Of a stretch of 64,000 bases of DNA, positions 11,246 through 23,522 are shown piece after piece (position 1 is the first letter of the stretch; each line of letters opens with the position of its first letter). This DNA is from Adiantum capillus-veneris (Eukaryota; Streptophyta; Polypodiopsida; Polypodiales; Pteridaceae). Where the stretch lies: NCBI GenBank assembly GCA_014529385.2, contig CM043964.1:134454420-134518419 (forward strand). Direction: 5' to 3'. The notes below the pieces were generated by a model. That model was given only the letters and a program-made list of their open reading frames with translations, made no database searches and had not been told where the DNA came from. A program made the translations under genes and the position numbers.

Positions 11246-12743
11246 CAAGCACATACTCAATGCTAAGTCCCATTGAGAACCCACAATCCAATCCAAACAA
11301 GCCTTTCTATTATGACTCATCTTCCACAAGGTCATCTAGACAACAACTATGGCTAGAAGACTAGGAGTAGAGAATATCCCTGAGGGGTCCACCTCAGAAT
11401 ATTTAACTGTAGCACCTGAGTTCATCTGGTGGCTCAAGGTGATTGCAGCTTTTATCAAAAAGGTGTTATTCCAAGCAACAACATGGCTTTCTAGAAGTGG
11501 GCAACACAAATCACCTTGTTTGCTCTGCCATGTGCATTGTGAGCCCCAAAGTGCAATCTTTTCCTATGCAATCAAAATTGAGGACACTTACTTTACACGA
11601 TCTCCTGGTGTCTATAATTTCGGTAATCAAGGTTGTACGTGACCACAATGAGGGTCCCACCATCCTAGTTTTGTGTTAATCAAATGACAATGTTAGGATT
11701 TGAAGGGCTTCCTATTCTTTTAACACTAGTCTAGTAACCTAACAGGACATAAAAGTGTCGTTTGAAGGGTTTGGGAAAAAAATTTAAATCTACTCATTTT
11801 TAAAAATCCTTTCATGAGCTTAAAGGACAAGGACTACTACATATGGAAAAAATGAGAAACTTGTAAAATTTCTCATCTCTTGGTCACAAAAGGTCTCCAA
11901 AGTTGATGGACCAGTGCATTTTTCCCAAAACAGCCATTTCTTACGGTTGATTGCATAAAAATAAGAGTGGGGATTTTTGTAGTACATGAGATAAAATGCC
12001 CCGTTAACTTGAATGGGTTCGTGATCAAAACATATGGTTTCTTTTGCCTCACTATTTGTTTGGGGGGCAAAAAAAAAAGGTACAAAAAAGTTGCAATTTT
12101 GCCATTTTGCGGACCTATCATCAAAGTTTCTATAGTCACACTCAATACTGATACTACATACATGTTTTCTTACTTCCCTTTGGGCCATTATATTCAAAAG
12201 AATCCATGGAGCATGTCAAAATAATAATGGATCTCTTACTAAGTGGAACCTTGGGGACAACGATGAAGTGCTAAATACAACAAACATGACAAAACTGGGT
12301 TTATCATTATGACCTCTAGAATCCCATAAAAACTACTCAATATCTAGACAAATTTGTAGTTTATGATTACATATGGTTACTACTTACAAAATACACACGA
12401 TTGGCCCAAGAAACTAGCAATATTAAGTGTCCAAGGACATAAAAATGTCCTATTACCATTCTAGTATTAAAAGACGGGAATTAGGAAATGATACCCTTTC
12501 CTATGGAAGGGATTATTTTCATTTGGCTCCATTATTTATCCCTTCTTACTCAACATTGTTTTATTCCCTAACGCTCTAAGGATTTTTATAGCTCATATCA
12601 AATTTAAAATGTAGCTCTACTCCCTCATATGCACATTTTTTCCATTTACCATCTATAGATTCACAAACTTTTTACTCTATGTGTCTTGGACGGACGTCCA
12701 TTCATTTTTTAAACCCTAGGCATATAAGTAATTGTAGATCATG
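11246..12743. repeat. Dispersed repeat 'R', copy 1, left part
   Basis: This sequence recurs at 22787-23522 (R2), 29145-30355 (R3) and 33453-36018 (R4). Shared landmarks are CACAATCCAATCCAAACAAG, ATTTTCATTTGGCTCCATTA and TTGTAGATCATG. Copy 1 is split at 12743 by the gypsy element and resumes at 20351. R1 and R2 share a short ORF here (11349-11642; MARRLGVENIPEGSTS, then IWWLK and ATTWLSRSGQ). The R2 reading keeps most residues but breaks near its end. Without terminal repeats or a recognisable protein the class of R is unknown; it may be the internal part of a long retroelement. Confidence 0.75.
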
Positions 12744-13402
12744 TGTAACATTTAATGCACTAGTAACTTGTGTGTAGTGGAAACTGATAACATAGTGAGC
12801 ATTTCATTAAGAACAAGTTCCTAATAAGCATAGAGAGAGTACTTAATTTGAAAAAGCAACATAGAAATTTACACCTAGCTAATTTGGTATTGAAAATACT
12901 TGAAAAGAGAGAGAAATAGAACAATTGACAATAGTTGAGGACCGGATTTACATGGAACCAGTCCCTCCTCCATAAAGGCTTTGTATTATAGCTTCTCCCA
13001 TCAAAGGCGACTTTTGTACAATACAATTCTTGTGTTCCTTGACAAAACTCATTGGTGCAATGAAGATGGAAGCTTCATGCACCAAAATATGCTTGAAAAA
13101 CACACCTAGTGTCCCTAGCCTCATTCCCAAGACCTCACACACCTTCGAAAATGGTGAGAGCTAGCAGGGAATGAGGATAGATTGAGAGGAAGAAGAGGTA
13201 TCTTACAAGAATAAGTATTCTCCTGATATAATCACTTTAATAGCATAGCTTAGCTTAGTAATTAGCATGGTGGAGGATATGAGCATGCCATTGAAGCTTG
13301 GCTCTTGGTTGGATTTGCATTCCATAGCCAAGAGTTGTTGGTGTAGGCCTCTACTTCTCAATGCTTGGAGAAGAAGATGGAGTTCTTCTTGCACACATGA
13401 CT

Positions 13403-13434
<32 letters not shown>

Positions 13435-13919
13435 GCAATGACTTAGAGTAAAATGCAGTCTTTTCCCTCATCCTGGTCGACCCCTCTTGCTATTTGCTCA
13501 TGATGGCCTCCCATTGGCTCTTGTAAAGTTTAGCCCATCACAATTAGAAGCATACTTGATAGACTTTTGACAAGTGTCCCCCTTTCCCCTTTTGTGAGAG
13601 CTTTAGGTAATTAAATAATTCAATTAAGTTCTCATTGGACCTCTTAGTCTTTTGGCCAATAGGACTCAGGCAAGCCATTGGGCTGTTGAATGCTCATTGG
13701 ACCCCTTGGTAGACTGTCTAATAGTCTTCTAGGGAGCTTAATTTCTATTGGTTCTTTTATCAAGCATTTTTGAATTGATTAGACTAATTTTACTCTAGCC
13801 TAACTCTCATTTGTCCACCTCTATGGCCATTCAATAGGATTTGAGGGGAGGTTGGGGGCAATTGGCCTAGGAGCCTGACATGTGTCCAGTATTCCCTTTG
13901 TGGAAGGGAGAGCCTTGGA

Positions 13920-13954
<35 letters not shown>

Positions 13955-14385
13955 TGGAAGGGAGAGCCTTGGAGAGTGTGTATGTGTGTGTATGTGTGTG
14001 TGTGTGTGTTTCTCTCTCATCCCTTACAATAAGGGCTCGCCCCCTCCTTCCTAGGGATGTGGAAGACCTTTTAGTCTTCCCATGACCATCCACTTTTCCC
14101 CCTGCATTGGCCAATGGACTATTGAGTTAATTTTTGGAACTTTAGCCTATGGAAGTCTTAATGGAGCTGAGCCTTAGGTCTTTTAAGCCCCATTAAAGCA
14201 CATTGCTCGTTTGCAGACTGTCCCCCCTTTGGATCCCTATTTTTCCTCCTTTGGATCCTTGCAAAGACTGGTCTGGCAGCCTTACCAATATTCTAGCTTT
14301 CACTCCCCTGGTACTTCCCCATATTAAATGGTCAGTTTAACATGAGAAAATCATTTGGGAGAATTAGATATTCGTTTTTATGACA
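12744..14385 (-). repeat. Gypsy 3' LTR
   Basis: 1642 bp, TG...CA ends. It carries (GT)n at about 13405-13434 and a long (TG)n near 13920-13946 and 13979-14010, both longer than in the other LTR. The segment GGAAGGGAGAGCCTTGGAG is duplicated around the (TG)n here but single in the 5' LTR. Confidence 0.93.
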
Positions 14386-14387
14386 TT

Positions 14388-14398
14388 ACCTCTCTCTT
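14388..14398 (-). other. Polypurine tract of the gypsy element
   Basis: On the minus strand AAGAGAGAGGT lies two bases before the 3' LTR, the expected primer for plus-strand synthesis. Confidence 0.7.
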
Positions 14399-14891
14399 GA
14401 AATCATAGTCATCCTTGACTATGAGATAGAGAAGATAAAGCCTAGTCATTAGTCCATTTGCTAGCGGGGAGAGGATCCCTATTTTACTCTACGACACCGT
14501 TCCAAAATGGATGACTAGTCCATTTGGTGCTTGAGAGCCTTAGCTGTGCAAGCATGTTTTCACATCAGCCCGTATCAATATTCCATAGTAGAGTGACAAA
14601 CTCTAATTGGTGTTCGAGAGACGTCGTCTCCACAAGCATGATCCTAAGCATGCATATTTATTAACATGTGCACACAATAAAGAAAAAGAGTGTCTTATAA
14701 GACAAAAACTTTGTTCACTTAAACATAGTTACATTTGCTTACTCTAGGGAATCATTGTAATCATTGACAAGGTTTAGGTTATCCTTTAATTGTATGCCTT
14801 GCATCCATCTAGCATCTTCAAAAGGTTAATTTCTAAACTTGATAAGACATCATCGGATAGTCTTACCGCCTCGTAATACCTTGTCTTTGTG

Positions 14892-15914
14892 TCAGAGAAT
14901 GGACTTGGCCTGCATCACCTCTTCTTGGTCCTTGATCTCCGTTGGGTCTTCAATAATTGCTTCTTGAGGTGGCTCTCCTTTGTAAGGCTTTAGTAGGCTC
15001 ACGTGGAAAGCATTGTGTATGAGCCAATGGCTGGGAAACTTGAGCTGATAGGCCATGTCATTGATTGGCCTAAGAATCTGAAAGGGTCCATAATACCTTT
15101 TTGCTAACTTAGCATAGTACTTTTGGTGTCCCGTAGGATTCTTGCATGTTGTGTGCCTTAATCGAGCCTTGGGAAACTTAAGCAAGACCCAATCATTTTG
15201 TTTAAAGGCTAGGGATCTTATGTGCTTATCAGCAGCAACCTTTTTCCTTTGCTGAGAGATGGATACAACATCCTTAATCTTTTGGAAAGATTCTTGCAGG
15301 TCTTGGCTATATTCATCTGTAGAAAAGATCTTCCCATGTACCTTGAGAAGCAGGGGACTTTTTTATCTTTCCTCGATTACCTCAAAAGGTGCTTTTCCCG
15401 TGGTAGTATGTACAGTGTTATTGTAAGCATACTGCAGTAAGGGTAAGTACTTCTCCCACTGGGACTTTTGATCTACTTCTTTGACATTAGCTTTTAGTAG
15501 ATCAAGAACTGTGAGGTTGGCTATTTCACTTTGGCCATCCGTTTGTGGATGATAGGCCAAAGAGAAGTTTAGCTTTGTGCCTAAATTCTCAAAGAGACCC
15601 TTCTAGAAGCTATTGGTCATTCTAGGATCTCTATCTGACACTATGGACGTTTGCAAGCCATGGTACTTGAAGATTTGTGATATAAAGAGGGTTGCCATTT
15701 GATGAGCCTTGATAGTCTTTTTGACAGGTATGAAATGTGCTTGTTTGCTAAACCTATCTACTATTGTCCATATTCCTGTATTCCCATGGATAAACTTGGG
15801 TAATCCAAAGATTAAATCCATGGATATGCTCTCCCATGGTGAATTAGGGATTGGAAAAGATTGAAGCAATCGAGGTTGCTTCCCTCTATCAAACTTCGTC
15901 TTTTGGCATACCAC
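14892..15914 (-). pseudogene. Gypsy integrase (core and C-terminal region), broken
   Basis: 15914-15603 encodes PWESISMDLIFGLPK, DRFSKQAHFIPV and VSDRDPRMTNSF (first two catalytic Asp positions). 15560-15363 continues with YHPQTDGQSEIANLTV (Glu position) and YAYNNTVHTTTGKAPF. 15185-14892 gives [30 protein letters not shown] and a tail, the usual gypsy integrase C-terminal region. Stops and frame changes separate the three pieces. Confidence 0.9.
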
Positions 15915-15932
15915 ACATATTCAAACATACTC

Positions 15933-16844
15933 TTATATGTTTGCTTTCATGGCAGGCCAATAGAAATATGTTTCTCTCCCTTTTAGGGTAGACTGAATCC
16001 CTCTATGCCTTGCATAAGGAGGAGCATGAGATTTATACATTACTTTCTCACATAGTGAGTGAGTAAAGCATAGTCTATTACCATAGAGAAGATAGCCATC
16101 TTGTAGGGTGAATGGTTCTTCCTTCTTCCCTAGTGCAAGGGCTGAAATCACATCTCTAAAATTGGGATCGATAGCGTACTCATCTATCATAGAAGATAGA
16201 TCATTGTGAGTTGCTATGGATACCACATTCACTCTTGGTCCTCTTGAGAGTGCATCGACTACTTGATTATGCTTGCCAGCAATGTAAGCAATATGAAAAT
16301 GAAATTGCGAAAAGAAATTTTCCCACCTCATTTGTTTGTTGGAGATCTTGGTCTGCGTCATGAAGTACTTAAGGCTTTGGTGATCCGTTTGCAGAATGAA
16401 AGGAGTCCCCAATAAATAGTGCTTCCACAAGTCTAGAGCATGTAGAACTACTAAGAGTTCCTTCTCATATATGCCTAGAGCTTGCTCAACAGAGTCAAGC
16501 CTTTGAATTTCATAGGCTATCGTGTGCCCTTCTTGGAGAAAAATAGATCCAAGGCAATCACCACAAGCGTTGCATTGGACCTCAAATGGATTTGAGAGAT
16601 CCAATAATGTAAGCACATATTGAGAGATAAGCTTGTCTTTGAGTTTTTTGAAAGCATTGTTCTCCTTGGTGGGCCATATATACCTAACGTTTTTCTTTGT
16701 TAGGTCATCTAATGGTCCCGCGATTTGTGAGAAATTTTCTATGAAGTGTCTATAGTATGCACACATACCTATAAAGCTTCTTAGCTCATGCAGATTCCTT
16801 GGATTATGCCATCCTTTAAGTACCTCTAGCTTTGATGGATCCAT
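15933..16844 (-). pseudogene. Gypsy RT thumb, RNase H and integrase zinc-finger segment
   Basis: A 303-codon open frame with NPRNLHELRSFIGMCAYYRHFI (RT connection), YEKELLVVLHALDLW, LQTDHQSLKYFMTQ (RNase H) and RHRGIQSTLKGRETYFYWP (integrase HHCC region). It ends at a stop just before the CQKTK of the next piece. This is the longest intact stretch of the element. Confidence 0.92.
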
Positions 16845-16880
16845 TTGGATGCCATCTTGAGGGATAATGTGACCTAAATA

Positions 16881-17600
16881 CTAAATCTCTTGTAAGAAAT
16901 ATTCACTCTTCTTTTGATTAATATAAAGTTTATTCTCTCGTAAAACTTGATATATTATGTGGAGGTGTTTCTTGTGTTCGTCTAATGAATTAGAGTATAT
17001 GTTTATATCATCAAAGGACACTCTAGTAAAGGTTCGGTGAGGCTTGAATAGCTTCTCCATCAAGCTCTTTAATGTGTCTGGTGCATTGGTCAAGCCAAAA
17101 GGCATGACAATGTACTCGTAAAGACCAAACGTAGTGCAAAATGCGGTCTTTACAATGTCTTGATCAACTATACTTATTTGATGGTAGCCACTTTTTAGGT
17201 CAATCCTACTGAAGTAGGTCGACCCTTGTAGCTTATCAAATAGTTCTTCTACCCGTAAAACAGGAAACCTATTCTTGATATTGATCCTATTTAGTGCTCT
17301 TTAATCGACACACATATGATATGTGCCGTCTTTATTTTGCACTAATAACGTTGGTGAACAAAATGGAGATGAGCTAGGCCTAATCATGCCTTTCTCAACT
17401 AACTCATGCACTTGTCGCGTAATCTCCTCTTGTTGAGATTGGGAAACTCTATAATGAGGTTTATTAGGTGGTGAAATTCCTGGAAGAAGTTCAATTGCAT
17501 GGTTGTCATTGCCTCGTTTTGGAGGTAGTTCACAAGGGATATCGTCAATAAAAACATCTTGGAACCCCTTGAGGAAATTGGATAACTCTAATTCCTTTTA
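16881..17600 (-). pseudogene. Gypsy reverse transcriptase palm and fingers, broken
   Basis: Minus-strand reading gives KPHYRVSQSQQEEI, VEKGMIRPSSSPFCSP, DGTYHMCVD then a stop where Tyr is usual, RALNRINIKNRFPV, YFSRIDLKSGYHQI and VMPFGLTNAPDTL. The catalytic box reads VSFDDINIYS (usual V-x-x-DD). A further stop splits it from the RNase H segment. Confidence 0.9.
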
Positions 17601-17625
17601 ATTGTTTATATTTTCTTTTGCTAAA

Positions 17626-18422
17626 TCATGGACAACCTCTTCCAGTTGGCATAGGATTTCCTATGGACTCTTTTTTTAGGTGGCTCAAGAGCTGCACCAT
17701 CACTTTCTTCAGAAGAGGAAGAGTATGAGGACGATGGAGAAGAGGGTTACCGCTTTCTCGCCTTTTTCTTCCCTTGTTCCTCCTTGTCAGCACCATCACT
17801 TTCTTCAAAAGAGGAAGAGGATGAAGAAGATGGAGAAGAGGGTGACCTCTTTCTCACCTTTTTCTTCTCTTGTTTTCTCTCTTCTCTCTTTGAATTATGG
17901 TGTAGAGAAGTATGTGATGGTCTTCTCTGTTTAGGGGGTGCTGGAGAGAGTTTTTCCTACCATCTTCGTGGAGCCATCTTTGCCGAGGTGGTAGGAGACT
18001 CACTTCTTTCTTGTTCTTTTGGTGGGGGCTCTACCGTTGAAACTTGTGTTCTCCTTTGAGAGGGAGATGCATCATCGAATAGTAAATTTTTGAGCCCTTT
18101 GTACGGATCTTCCTCTTCTTCCCTTATCGGAGAGAGTCCACTGTTGGAAGTCTCACTAGGATCTTTCCTAGGTACTCTCTCTTTGGGGAGTTTGGAGAAT
18201 ACCATGGGTGTACAATTGTTGTATCACTTTACCTTGGAGGGATGGATAGACCAGGGCTTGTTGAAGCCTAGAAACAAGGTAGTTCACAAGCATAGGGGCC
18301 TCATTAGTTCCTCTTTCATTAGCAAAATCAAATCGATCAACATTTATTTCAATCTCTTTTCCCTTGTCATCCATACTAGCAAATTTTAGGCGTAAATTTT
18401 TACTTGTACGTTCGTACTTCAA
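17626..18422 (-). pseudogene. Gag-like region of the gypsy element, decayed
   Basis: Two overlapping minus-strand frames (18422-18168 and 18205-17957) encode a basic N-terminal piece (KYERTSKNLRLKFASMDDKG), then a Ser/Glu/Pro-rich linker. The 17957-17626 part is low complexity with short repeats. No CCHC knuckle is visible. The assignment rests mainly on position between primer site and RT. Confidence 0.5.
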
Positions 18423-18772
18423 GCCCTAGTTGCTACTCCTCTTTACCTTCAAAGATAAGCACTCAAGCATCTATACTCATGTCTCAAATATTCTTAATTG
18501 CAAGGAATAGAAGAGAGGGTTCAACAGAGCCAAGATGACACTGGTTCCTATCAAGCTTCTAATAGCTCAATAATGGTTAAGTCATAGGCAAGCCCCGTAG
18601 GACTCTATTATTAAGACCATAGCTCTCGACGGTGTCCCCGTTAGCTGCATAAAGCAGGCGTGCTTCAAGGACAAAAAATCCCTATTCTACTTACTCTTTT
18701 GCAATTAATAACACCAAACATTTGTAGCAAGCTTGAGGACCTCTCTTCTTAAGCAAGAAAAGAGAACCAATA

Positions 18773-18784
18773 GCTCTAATACCA
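18773..18784 (-). other. Primer binding site (initiator Met-tRNA type)
   Basis: The minus strand reads TGGTATTAGAGC, one base inside the 5' LTR. It differs by one base from the usual plant site TGGTATCAGAGC. Confidence 0.85.
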
Positions 18785-18785
18785 A

Positions 18786-20350
18786 TGTAACATCTAATGC
18801 ACTAGTAACTCATGTGTAGCCAAATTTGATAACATAGTGAGCATTTCATTAAGAACAAGTTCCTAAAGAGTATAGAGAGAGTACTTAATTTGAGAAAGCA
18901 ACCTAGCAATTTTCTATCTAGCTAATTTGGCATTGACAATGCTTGAAAAGAGAGAGAAATAGAACAATTGACAACAGTTGAGGACCAGATTTACATGGAG
19001 TTGGCAGTTCCCCCTCCATAAAGGCTTTGTATTATAGCTTCTCCCATCAAAGGAGACTTTTGTACAATACAATTCTTGTGTTCCTTGACAAAACTCGTTG
19101 GTGCAATGAAGATGGAAGCTTCATGCACCAACATGCTTGAAAAACACACCTAGTGTCCCTAGCCTCAGTCCCAAGACCTCACACACCTTCAAAAATGGTG
19201 AGAGCTAGTAGGGAATGAGGATAGATTGAGAGGAAGAAGAGATATCTTACGAGAAAGAAGTATTCTCCTCACATAATCACTCTAATAGCATAGCTTAGCT
19301 TAGTAATTAGCATGGTAGAGGAGATGAGCATACCATTGAAACTTGGCTCTTGGTTGGATTTGCATTCCATAGCCAAGAGTTGTTGATGTAGGCCTCTACT
19401 TCTCAATGCTTAGAGAAGGAGATGGAGTTCCTCTTGCACACATGAGTTGTGTGTGTGTGTGGCAATGAGTTAGAATAAAATGCAGCCTTTTCCCTCATCT
19501 TGGTCGACCCCTCTTGCTATTTGCTCATGCTGGCCTCCCATTGGCTCCTGTAAAGTTTAGCCCATCACAAATTAGAAGCATAGTTGATAGACTTTTGACA
19601 AGTGTCCCCCTTTCCCTTTTGTGAGAGCTTTAGGTAATTAAATAATTCAATTAAATTCTAATTGGACCTCTTAGTCTTCTGGCCAATAGGACTCAAGCAA
19701 GCCATTGGGCTACTGAATGCTCATTGGACCCCTTGGTAGACTGTCTAATAGTCTTCTAGGGAGTTTAATTTCTATTGGTTCTTTTATCAAGCATTTTTGA
19801 ATTGATTAGACTAATTTTACTCTAGCCTAACTCTCATTTGTCCACCTCTATGGCCATTCGATAGGATTGGAGGGGAGGTTGGGGGCAACTGACCTAGGAG
19901 CCTGACATGTGTCCAGTATTCCCTTTGTGGAAAGGGAGAGCCTTGGAGAGTGTGTGTGTATGTGTGTGTGTGTTTCTCTCTCATCCCTTACAATAAGGGC
20001 TCTCCCCCTCCTTCCTAGGGATGTGGGAAGACTTTTTAGTCTTACCATGACCATCCACTTTTCCCCCTGCATTGGCCAATGGACTATTGAGTTAATTTTT
20101 GGAACTTTAGCCTATGGAAGTCTTAATGGAGCTGAATCTTAGGTCTTTTAAGCCCCATTAAAGCACATTGCTCTTTTGCAGACTCTCCCCATTTTGCATC
20201 CCTATTTTCCCTTCTTTGGATCCCTGCAGAGACCAATCTGGCAGCCTTGCCAATATTCTAGCTTTTACTTCCCTAATACTTCCAAATATTAAATGATCAG
20301 TTTAACATGAGAAAATCATTTGGGAGAATTATATATTAGTTTTTATGACA
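18786..20350 (-). repeat. Gypsy 5' LTR
   Basis: 1565 bp, collinear with 12744-14385. The size difference is largely in the (TG)n tracts. Confidence 0.93.
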
Positions 20351-20661
20351 TCATGTGAAAGGGGAGAGATTATTTTGAGAGAAAATATAAATTAGAGAAG
20401 GAGAACAAGGAAGCTATGGAGGTGGAGGCCTAGAGCGATATGTACTCTCTTCACAAATCTGTTAATGCATGCATTGAGTTTCAGTCCTATGGTTCTCTCT
20501 TGGTTTTTAAAAAAGTTGTGTATTAATGTCTTGATGTGTGTGTATTATGAACTAATCACTCTATAAACGCTTAATTACCTATCATGTGTCTATTTATGGC
20601 ATTGTGTGCATGATTAGATGAGTGTGTCAATTAGAATTTGTGCATACATCACTCTAGTCGT

Positions 20662-21352
20662 TGTTAAGTATGGAGCCTGATTTACCCCTTGTAATTTTTA
20701 GCATTAAAAACGCACATTTGTAATGCCCCCGTTATGAGAAGAAGCCATCGTGCATGAAGAAAATCACTCGCTGGTAAACCAAAAATGCACGCCCAGTCTC
20801 GAGGTGCATTCGTTGGAATTTTCCTTTTCGTCGGAATATTATGATCGGATGGCGGCCAAAAAATGGTCGAAAAATGGCTGGTCGGTTGGTCGGAAGTCAA
20901 TGGCTGGTGGCCGAATTCAATGGTCAGTGGCTGATTTCAAGGCGGACTCGTCTTCTCAAGGGCAGCCACACATGGGCGCATTGGAGAGTCCAACTTGGAC
21001 TGGCTACACACGACTGCCTCTCGTGAGAGAGGGCAACCCTTTTGGCCTATAAAAGGAGGTCTCTTCTACACATAAAACGCATTGTCGTACATTGTGAAGT
21101 TGATATGAGGTGATGAGAGTGAAGAAAGGCGGGAACTCCATTAAGGGTATAACCCCTTTGTAACTTACTTCTATTTTGAAGTACTAAAGCCATTGAGTGG
21201 CTACTTTCCTGTGGATGTAGCCCACATTGGGTGAACCACGTATATCGTGTGCTCTCTCTCTCTACTCTATAATCTCTCGTGTGTGAAAAATTGTCTCTCT
21301 CCATTAAGTAAGCTACTCTATCATCTACTTAGCTACGTCCTTTTTCTTAACA
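20662..21352 (+). mobile_element. Solo LTR (691 bp) in R copy 1
   Basis: It begins TGTTAAGTATGG, ends TTCTTAACA, and has a TATA-like CCTATAAAAGG and the motif GGTGAACCACGTATATCG common in plant LTRs. Flanks are GTCGT and ATCGT, a 5-bp duplication with one change. R3 lacks the insertion and shows the plain join CTCTAATCATAACCC near 29586. R4 carries the same solo LTR at 34154-34880. The orientation is inferred from the TATA-like box. Confidence 0.8.
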
Positions 21353-22103
21353 ATCGTAACCCATGAGTTTAGATGAGCTCGTGTTTAGGATGTGCCTACA
21401 AGGATTAGTAACAAAGAGCATTGTGTGATTAACATAAGGGTTAGCGTGTGTGTGACCACTAATCCCTTTCATTAGTTTTCTCTTCTTCTATTCTAGATGG
21501 CCTCTCATGATTCCCCACTCTTTCATTACTCATTACTCGCACACACTCACACACGTGATGCTTCCATGTCCTAGCCGGGTTGATGGCATCCATGGACTGA
21601 ATTTTTTGTTGATTCATTGCAATTATGCTACAAGGGAGCCAGTCAACATTAGGAATGTAATCACTTCTTCCATGGTAGATACACATTATCAATGAAGGTT
21701 ATTAATAGAGAGAAATTCATATTATTAGGCATTCCAATGGGATTCCATGTAGCTTGTGTATAGAGATGGATTCTATGTAACTTTTAACTAGAGATGGATT
21801 CTATGTAAGTTTTCTGGCTCGAATGATTATCTAGCAATGCATCTCAAAAGAAATGTCCATCTTTTCTCTCTAGAGGTGTATAGGTCTTGATAAGGGTTTT
21901 AACCTTGATAACATTTTGTTTTCCAAATAAGAATTTCTTTCGAAAGACTCTACTCTTGTGTTTGCAAAGTTTGGGATGTATGGATAGCTCAAAGAAAAAA
22001 TGGCTTTTCTATAAGAAATCGATAACTTTTGCCTTAATGACTATGTCTTCTTTAGCAGATTAATGCATGCCATAACTTCTAACAAGGCTATAAGAGCACA
22101 AAA

Positions 22104-22489
22104 GACTAGTAAAGCATGTATAAACGAATAATTTTCAAGTCAAAAGAAATAAAAAAAGGATGATCAAGGAACAAATTTATGATGACTTTCGAATATCCGA
22201 ACATAATGTGTGTGTGTGCGCGTTGGACTATTCTAAGGCCATAGTTATATAGATTTATCTGCCAGGTTGCATTAAACACGTTATAATAGCAAATAAGACT
22301 AGTAAAGCACGTATAAATGAATAATTTTCAAGTCAAAAGAAATAAAAAAAGGATGATCAAGGAACAAATTTATGATGACTTTCGAATATCCCAACATAAT
22401 ATATATATATATATATATGTTGTACAGATTTATATGCTAGGTTGCATTAAACACCATATTACAGAGTTTGAGACTTTAGGGCAAAATTG
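22104..22489. repeat. 2 x 193-bp tandem duplication
   Basis: Units start at GACTAGTAAAGCA (22104 and 22297) and share TTCAAGTCAAAAGAAATAAA and GATGACTTTCGAATATCC. The first ends in a (TG)n/(CG) run, the second in (AT)n. R4 has only one unit. Confidence 0.85.
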
Positions 22490-22786
22490 AGAATCACCAA
22501 TGTCTTGAAGATTTGGCTATAATATGGACAAATCTCAAAGTACTTTTTGAGGCCAAAGCCTTCCACAAGGTGGTACTTGAAAAGCTATTCTGAGCCATGA
22601 TCTCAAAACTTTGGCTAAGATTTAGACATGTGGTAAAATCTTAAGATTGTCTTGAAAGTGGAAATTGGAAAATTCCCAAATTCACTAATATGGCTTTATT
22701 AGGTTTTAGTCTCACTCTCTTGTTGAAAAATGTAAGGGTGGTCCACTCTTGCATGAAAGATACAAAAAATTGAAATGTGCTACATT

Positions 22787-23522
22787 AGAAGACAAGCACA
22801 GACCCAATGCTAAGTCCCTTTGGAAGCCCACAATCCAATCCAAACAAGCCTTTCTATTATGACTCATCTTCCACAAGATCATCTAGACAACAACTATGGC
22901 TAGAAGACTAGGAATAGAGAATATCCCCGAGGGGTCCACCTCAAAATATTTAAGTGTAGCACCTAAGTTCATCTGGTGGCTCAAGGCGATTGCAGCTTTT
23001 ATCAGACAGGTGTTGCAGCAAGCAACAACATGGCTTTCTAGAAGTGGGCAAGACAAATCACCTCTTTTGCTCTCCCATTTGCATTGAGGGCTCACTGTGC
23101 AATCTTTTCCTCTATGCAATCAAAATTGGGGACACTTACTACACACGACCTCCAAGTGTCTATAGTTCGTGTAAGCAAGGTTGTACGTGACCATAATGAA
23201 GGTCTCACCATCCCAATTTTGTGTTAATCAAATGAGGAGGCTCAGTTTGCACAGTTCTCATGCTTAGCTTATACATATACAAAGATATGTCCAGATAAAG
23301 TCGTTTGGTATTGAAAATGAGATAATTCAGTCATGTTAGGATTTGTTCAAGGCTTTTAAAAGACAGGGACTGGGAAATTGATCTACCCTTCCGTATGGAA
23401 GGGAATATTTTCATTTGGCTCCATTACTTATCCCTTCTTACTCGAGAAATTTGTAGATTCCGTGGCACTGTAAGGATTTGTACAACTCATTTGGAATGTA
23501 GCTTAGCTCCCTCATATGGAAG
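22787..23522. repeat. Dispersed repeat 'R', copy 2 (partial)
   Basis: Matches 11246-12620 with an internal deletion after 23230. It keeps the MARRLGIENIPEGSTS reading (22896 onward), which breaks after about 60 codons. Confidence 0.75.

Larger units (their letters stand above)
12744..20350 (-). mobile_element. Complete Ty3/gypsy LTR retrotransposon with TSD TCATG
   Basis: LTRs at 12744-14385 and 18786-20350 start with TGTAACAT on the plus strand and end in TTTTATGACA. The 5-bp duplication TCATG flanks the element (12739-12743 and 20351-20355). R copies at 33838 and 29289 show the unoccupied site (GATCATGTGAAAGG in R4). Genes run on the minus strand in gypsy order: gag-like, reverse transcriptase, RNase H, integrase. 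The primer site TGGTATTAGAGC lies one base inside the 5' LTR and a purine tract lies next to the 3' LTR. LTRs differ by visible substitutions and by their (TG)n lengths, so insertion is not recent. Stops in the polyprotein make it non-autonomous. Confidence 0.95.
20351..22640. repeat. Dispersed repeat 'R', copy 1, right part
   Basis: Collinear with 33843-36018 (R4) and in part 29290-30355 (R3). It contains the solo LTR at 20662-21352 and a 193-bp tandem duplication at 22104-22489. The shared end lies near 22640 (AAATCTTAAGATTG). No coding sequence is recognised. Confidence 0.75.

Noticed and set aside
13790-14114. His-Thr repeat ORFs in the gypsy LTR
   Set aside because: They translate the (TG)n tracts inside the LTR.
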